Shown here piece by piece: positions 61,141 through 64,000 of a stretch of DNA of 64,000 nt. The position numbers and the translations under genes are program-made. Numbering within the stretch: position 1 is the stretch's first letter; every line of letters begins with the position of its first letter. Under the pieces are notes generated by a model that saw nothing but the letters and a program-made list of their open reading frames with translations, did not search any database and had not been told where the DNA came from. This DNA is from Lachnospiraceae bacterium (GTDB lineage Bacteria > Bacillota > Clostridia > Lachnospirales > Lachnospiraceae). The stretch is taken from positions 1-64,000 of the forward strand of contig JAEEIK010000097.1 of assembly GCA_016281335.1 (NCBI GenBank), in the 5' to 3' direction.

Positions 61141-63084
61141 TCATTTTTTCTTCTTAACCATAGTCCTGTCGTCGACCAGGATATCGTTCTTACCACGCTT
61201 AGGTGCCTCTTCTTCCTTGTTGGTTATTGTCTTTTTCTTCCCCTTCTTCTCCTGCTTCGGATTTTCGGCATTCTCCTCAAGGATAAGGTTGTTGATATTG
61301 CTCTTATTCTTGGTGGCTGCCCTCTTGCCTACGCCGGGAAGATTTTCAAGGCGTTCCCTGCTTATCTTGTCGTCCTTGCCGCGCTCTCTATTGCCCCTTG
61401 CGGCGAAATCTTCAAATACTTCATTATTAGTCTTTGCCAGTATATCGTAGGCGCAGAGTCTTCTGATCTCGGCATTGGGATGCAGGGATGAGGCTGCATC
61501 GAGACCGGTGTGTTCCAGATAGGTCTTGGTGCTTTCCATCAGTTTGTTCTTTGCTTCTGCCAGTTCAGCCTCTGAGGTAGCTTTACACACGTCATCCAGT
61601 TTCTGTATCATATCATTGTACTGGGGTGAGTTCTTATGTCTGAAATAAGCTTTCTCAACCTTTGCCAGGTTTTCTTTCAGTATATTAAAGCCCTCCATTT
61701 CCTTGTCAAAGGCATCCATGCGCTCTTTAAGCTGCTCGCCCTGACGTACATATTCCACATCCGCGCGCAGATTTTTTGCTTTTTCGGGAGCAACTATCTC
61801 CAGAACGGAAAGGGACTTTTCATAAGCAGGATGATTCATGCCTATCCTTTCCATATACTGAGGCAGCATTTCAGGCAGCTTGGCCAGGGTATCCAGAGCA
61901 GTCCCCTCTTCTATACCAAAGCAATTATTTATGCCCTTTGCAATAGTTCCGAGACCATATACCCTGAAATCAGGCTGGTTCTGCTTATCTGCGTTAAGCG
62001 CATCCTCAAGTTCCTCAAACTTCCTGAGCTGATCTGCTCCCCAGCTGTTCCATGCAACGATCAGAGGGAGCTGCTCACGCTCTCTTTCAGCAGCTGTCCG
62101 GATATTGGTAAGCCTCTGATCTATATTATCTATAGCTTCTTTTACTGCCGGCGTTTCAAGCTTTGTTTCGGCCAGCAGGTCCCTGGCTTTTTTGAACTCC
62201 TCATAAGTCTGCAGAGCATAAATTTCACCGGCCAGATCCTTCTTTAAGGGAAATTCAGGATGAAAGCCTGTGATTCCCTGTCTGATATTTTCAATCTGCT
62301 GTACATAAGGATGATCTTTAGGCAATCCCTCCGTTGCAAGATACATATTTCTAAGCGTACGTTCGGAGCCGTAAAACCATTTCTGGTCTTTGACCACGTC
62401 GCTGACAAATTTTCCAGCTTCTTCAATTATGGCTTTACGCTCAGCCTGCTTATCGATACCCTCAAGAGCTTTTTTATCCGCTTCTGTATTATCTCCGCGC
62501 TTTGTAAGCTTTTCTTTAGCCCGGCCTAAAAGCTTATCTCTGTCTTCCATATTAAGGGCATAAGTACTGACATCACAGACAGGATCATATTTTCCGTCTT
62601 TATTATATCTTGCTTCAAAGATATTCCCAAACAGTTCATCATCTCCGGGAAGATACCATTTCTGCCATTTGATCTTCTTGATAAAAGCTGCTTTGTCTTC
62701 TGCATGGTTTTCTTTTATCTTTTTATGATAAAGACCATCGCGGTAATCGATTATGATCTCACTTTCATCACCACCCATTGATCTCCATTCAGTGAAGCCT
62801 TTGATCACATCATATTTAAAGCTGTTGGATTTATCCGGGGTAACAGGTATCGAAAGAAGACTTGTCATCAGTTTCTCGCCTTCCCTGTATTTGCTTTTTC
62901 TGTTCTTAGCATTCCTCTCCTGAGCCTTCTGATAACCGGAAAAGAGCGCATCCAGCATCGCATCGTCGCTCTCCTTTGACCAGTGGTTCTCATACATCTT
63001 ATTCTTAAATTCGGCCAGGTTATACTCCACACCACCTACTTTGATCTTTTTCTCAACTTCATTTTCATTTACTTTCTTAGGCAT
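61141..63084 (-). CDS. large charged helical protein, unrecognised
   Basis: A 647-residue protein with no signal peptide or membrane segment. Start 63084 (MPKKVNENEVEKK) is preceded by AGGAGG; an upstream in-frame start adding 22 residues lacks one and is rejected. It is dominated by Lys/Glu/Asp/Ala helices with coiled-coil stretches (about 430-560) and ends in a basic tail (about 610-647) rich in KKGKKK and VKKKK. Near residue 605 is NLPGVGKRAATK, reminiscent of a helix-hairpin-helix turn, which could be chance. No family recognised. No terminator separates it from the pilin gene downstream. Confidence 0.75.
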   Translation of the reverse strand: MPKKVNENEVEKKIKVGGVEYNLAEFKNKMYENHWSKESDDAMLDALFSGYQKAQERNAKNRKSKYREGEKLMTSLLSIPVTPDKSNSFKYDVIKGFTEWRSMGGDESEIIIDYRDGLYHKKIKENHAEDKAAFIKKIKWQKWYLPGDDELFGNIFEARYNKDGKYDPVCDVSTYALNMEDRDKLLGRAKEKLTKRGDNTEADKKALEGIDKQAERKAIIEEAGKFVSDVVKDQKWFYGSERTLRNMYLATEGLPKDHPYVQQIENIRQGITGFHPEFPLKKDLAGEIYALQTYEEFKKARDLLAETKLETPAVKEAIDNIDQRLTNIRTAAEREREQLPLIVAWNSWGADQLRKFEELEDALNADKQNQPDFRVYGLGTIAKGINNCFGIEEGTALDTLAKLPEMLPQYMERIGMNHPAYEKSLSVLEIVAPEKAKNLRADVEYVRQGEQLKERMDAFDKEMEGFNILKENLAKVEKAYFRHKNSPQYNDMIQKLDDVCKATSEAELAEAKNKLMESTKTYLEHTGLDAASSLHPNAEIRRLCAYDILAKTNNEVFEDFAARGNRERGKDDKISRERLENLPGVGKRAATKNKSNINNLILEENAENPKQEKKGKKKTITNKEEEAPKRGKNDILVDDRTMVKKKK

Positions 63085-63176
63085 TTTCTTATCCTCCTGT
63101 GTTTGTTTTTTATTTATGCTAGCAAACAGAGTGTAGCAAATGTGAAGCATTTATTTAAATCATAATAGCACGCTCA

Positions 63177-63205
63177 TGGAAAAAAAGATATTTAAATGTT
63201 ATAAT
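63177..63205 (+). promoter_or_regulatory. promoter of the small membrane protein gene, possibly leaderless
   Basis: TGGAAA at 63177-63182 and TATAAT at 63200-63205, spacer 17. The -10 ends seven bases before the ATG at 63213, which would put the transcript start at or next to the start codon; no ribosome binding site is present. Confidence 0.55.
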
Positions 63206-63212
63206 AAACTGC

Positions 63213-63710
63213 ATGAGCAAAGTATCCAAGATAAGACTTATAGTATTTACCCTTCTGCTGCTTCTGTATTCATATTTCGCAGTAGCCTATTCCTGTGAGC
63301 TCTGTGAAATGCAGTACGGCTTTAAATTCATTGATTTTGCCAAAAACGGCAGCATCTTAGTCGACGGCTCGGACGTTACCCTGTTTATGAATATAGGCAT
63401 ACTGTTTGCCAACGGCGCTATGGGCTTCTTAGTGCTTATATCCTGTGTGATCTTCATGGCTGTCACTGCCGCTGTCGTTATGGTCAGCATATTGCTCTTC
63501 CATCATTTTGCCCTTAAGGATACTCTTCCCTATTCCGAAGAAGAGTACCGCCTTACCAAACGTCTCTATCTGGCCGCCCTGATCATATCCATGATCGCCG
63601 GCCTTATCCTGACTCTCTGCCTGGGAATAATCTATCTTATAATATTTACAGCCATCTGGGCTCTGCCCACATGGCTGTTTTATCTTCGTCCGCTCTATGA
63701 ACGCTCCTGA
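63213..63710 (+). CDS. small polytopic membrane protein
   Basis: A 165-residue protein with about four transmembrane segments (about 8-27, 57-75, 77-95, 113-155 as two). Between the first two is CELCEMQYGF, a CxxC pair outside or at the membrane face. Function unknown. It stands alone between a divergent and a convergent gene and lacks a ribosome binding site. Confidence 0.7.
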   Translation: MSKVSKIRLIVFTLLLLLYSYFAVAYSCELCEMQYGFKFIDFAKNGSILVDGSDVTLFMNIGILFANGAMGFLVLISCVIFMAVTAAVVMVSILLFHHFALKDTLPYSEEEYRLTKRLYLAALIISMIAGLILTLCLGIIYLIIFTAIWALPTWLFYLRPLYERS

Positions 63711-63713
63711 GCT

Positions 63714-63848
63714 TTAACATATCAGAAGCTGTTTCTTCCGGGCTGCATCGGTCTTTGGAAGAAGATCTTCCCGTTCCATGAAATCTTGCATTGCATTCTT
63801 GTCAGCTTCAGCCTTATCGAAAAGTGTAGCAGTAAACAGCAGCTTCAT
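63714..63848 (-). CDS. possible 44-residue protein coupled to the methyltransferase gene
   Basis: A short frame starting MKLLFTATLFDKAEADKNAM and ending ARKKQLLIC. Its ATG overlaps the stop of the upstream methyltransferase gene as ATGA, the usual coupling arrangement, and it ends three bases from the convergent membrane protein gene. Codon use looks like coding sequence. It could instead be a remnant of a longer C-terminus separated by a frameshift. Confidence 0.4.
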   Translation of the reverse strand: MKLLFTATLFDKAEADKNAMQDFMEREDLLPKTDAARKKQLLIC

Positions 63849-64000
63849 CCGCAGATAATGTAGATGCGCTCACAGTTTTTATGAGGCTTACGGAAGGTAA
63901 ATGCCTCATAGGCTACAGCATGGTCAAAGCCTGCAGCAACTGCGGCAGCTTTTATCTCCGAAGCGGTGAATACATGCTGGCAGTGTTCTTCCTGACCTAT
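63845..64000 (-). CDS. SAM-dependent methyltransferase, C-terminal fragment at the window edge
   Basis: The last 51 codons of a gene that runs off the right edge. HVFTASEIKAAAVAAGF and the end, ERIYIICG, are the final helix and strand of a class I methyltransferase, where such a helix-x-GF-strand pattern closes the Rossmann fold. The substrate cannot be judged. Confidence 0.65.
   Translation of the reverse strand: MGQEEHCQHVFTASEIKAAAVAAGFDHAVAYEAFTFRKPHKNCERIYIICG

Overview
The window looks like chromosome of a motile, Gram-positive, polysaccharide-degrading anaerobe of the Lachnospiraceae (Butyrivibrio, Pseudobutyrivibrio or Roseburia-like). Evidence: a Firmicutes-type L27 with a cleavable N-terminal extension plus its Prp protease, divergent lexA/yneA with Gram-positive SOS boxes, sepF, a CheC/CheD-type chemotaxis operon ending in sigma-28 and FapA, single-membrane secreted proteins with acidic linkers and bacterial Ig-like domains, and a CBM2-GH5 cellulase. 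Genus is inference. No rRNA, tRNA, CRISPR array, prophage or insertion sequence was seen.

Layout. 1-9.4 kb: amino-acid biosynthesis (ilvD, cut by the left edge, ilvB, serC, serA), with a large secreted transglutaminase-like protein translationally coupled to ilvB. 9.4-24.0 kb: a block of secreted or surface proteins: a lipoprotein resembling a detached subtilase propeptide, a CAP-domain protein, a membrane-anchored cellulase, a subtilase, a beta-solenoid-like protein, a small secreted protein and a papain-like protease. 24.0-29.2 kb: housekeeping genes (rplU-prp-rpmA, obgE-yhbY-yqeK-rsfS, lexA/yneA). 29.2-31.6 kb: tyrosine recombinase and AI-2E family permease. 31.7-41.4 kb: chemotaxis/sigma operon (cheB-A-W-C-D, fliA, fapA and small companions) without flagellar structural genes. 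41.5-44.8 kb: envelope genes and yggS. 44.9-48.5 kb: nickel-pincer cofactor genes larE-larB-larC behind two small membrane proteins. 48.5-51.6 kb, minus strand: aroB-lspA-rluD family and sepF. 51.9-60 kb, minus strand: two giant surface proteins (leucine-rich repeat and von Willebrand A). 60-64 kb: a foldback element, a lone type IV pilin-like protein, a large unrecognised cytoplasmic protein, a small membrane protein and the end of a methyltransferase gene.

The secreted proteins share a design: a signal peptide, a long acidic linker that often carries a V-S-x-N-E/K-like tetrad, a variable functional head, and Ig-like or unnamed C-terminal tails. Three of them (at 20.1, 21.3 and 51.9 kb) carry what reads as the same unnamed C-terminal module, and two of these form a tandem pair. 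This module, and the standalone propeptide-like lipoprotein four kilobases from a subtilase, are the best candidates for something undescribed. Several palindromic elements (25.1, 27.8, 43.4, 44.8 and 60.1 kb) sit between genes.

Many promoters fit the sigma-A consensus with a 17-18 base spacer, and many operon ends carry clear intrinsic terminators. Domain assignments rest on reading the sequence; no database search was run.
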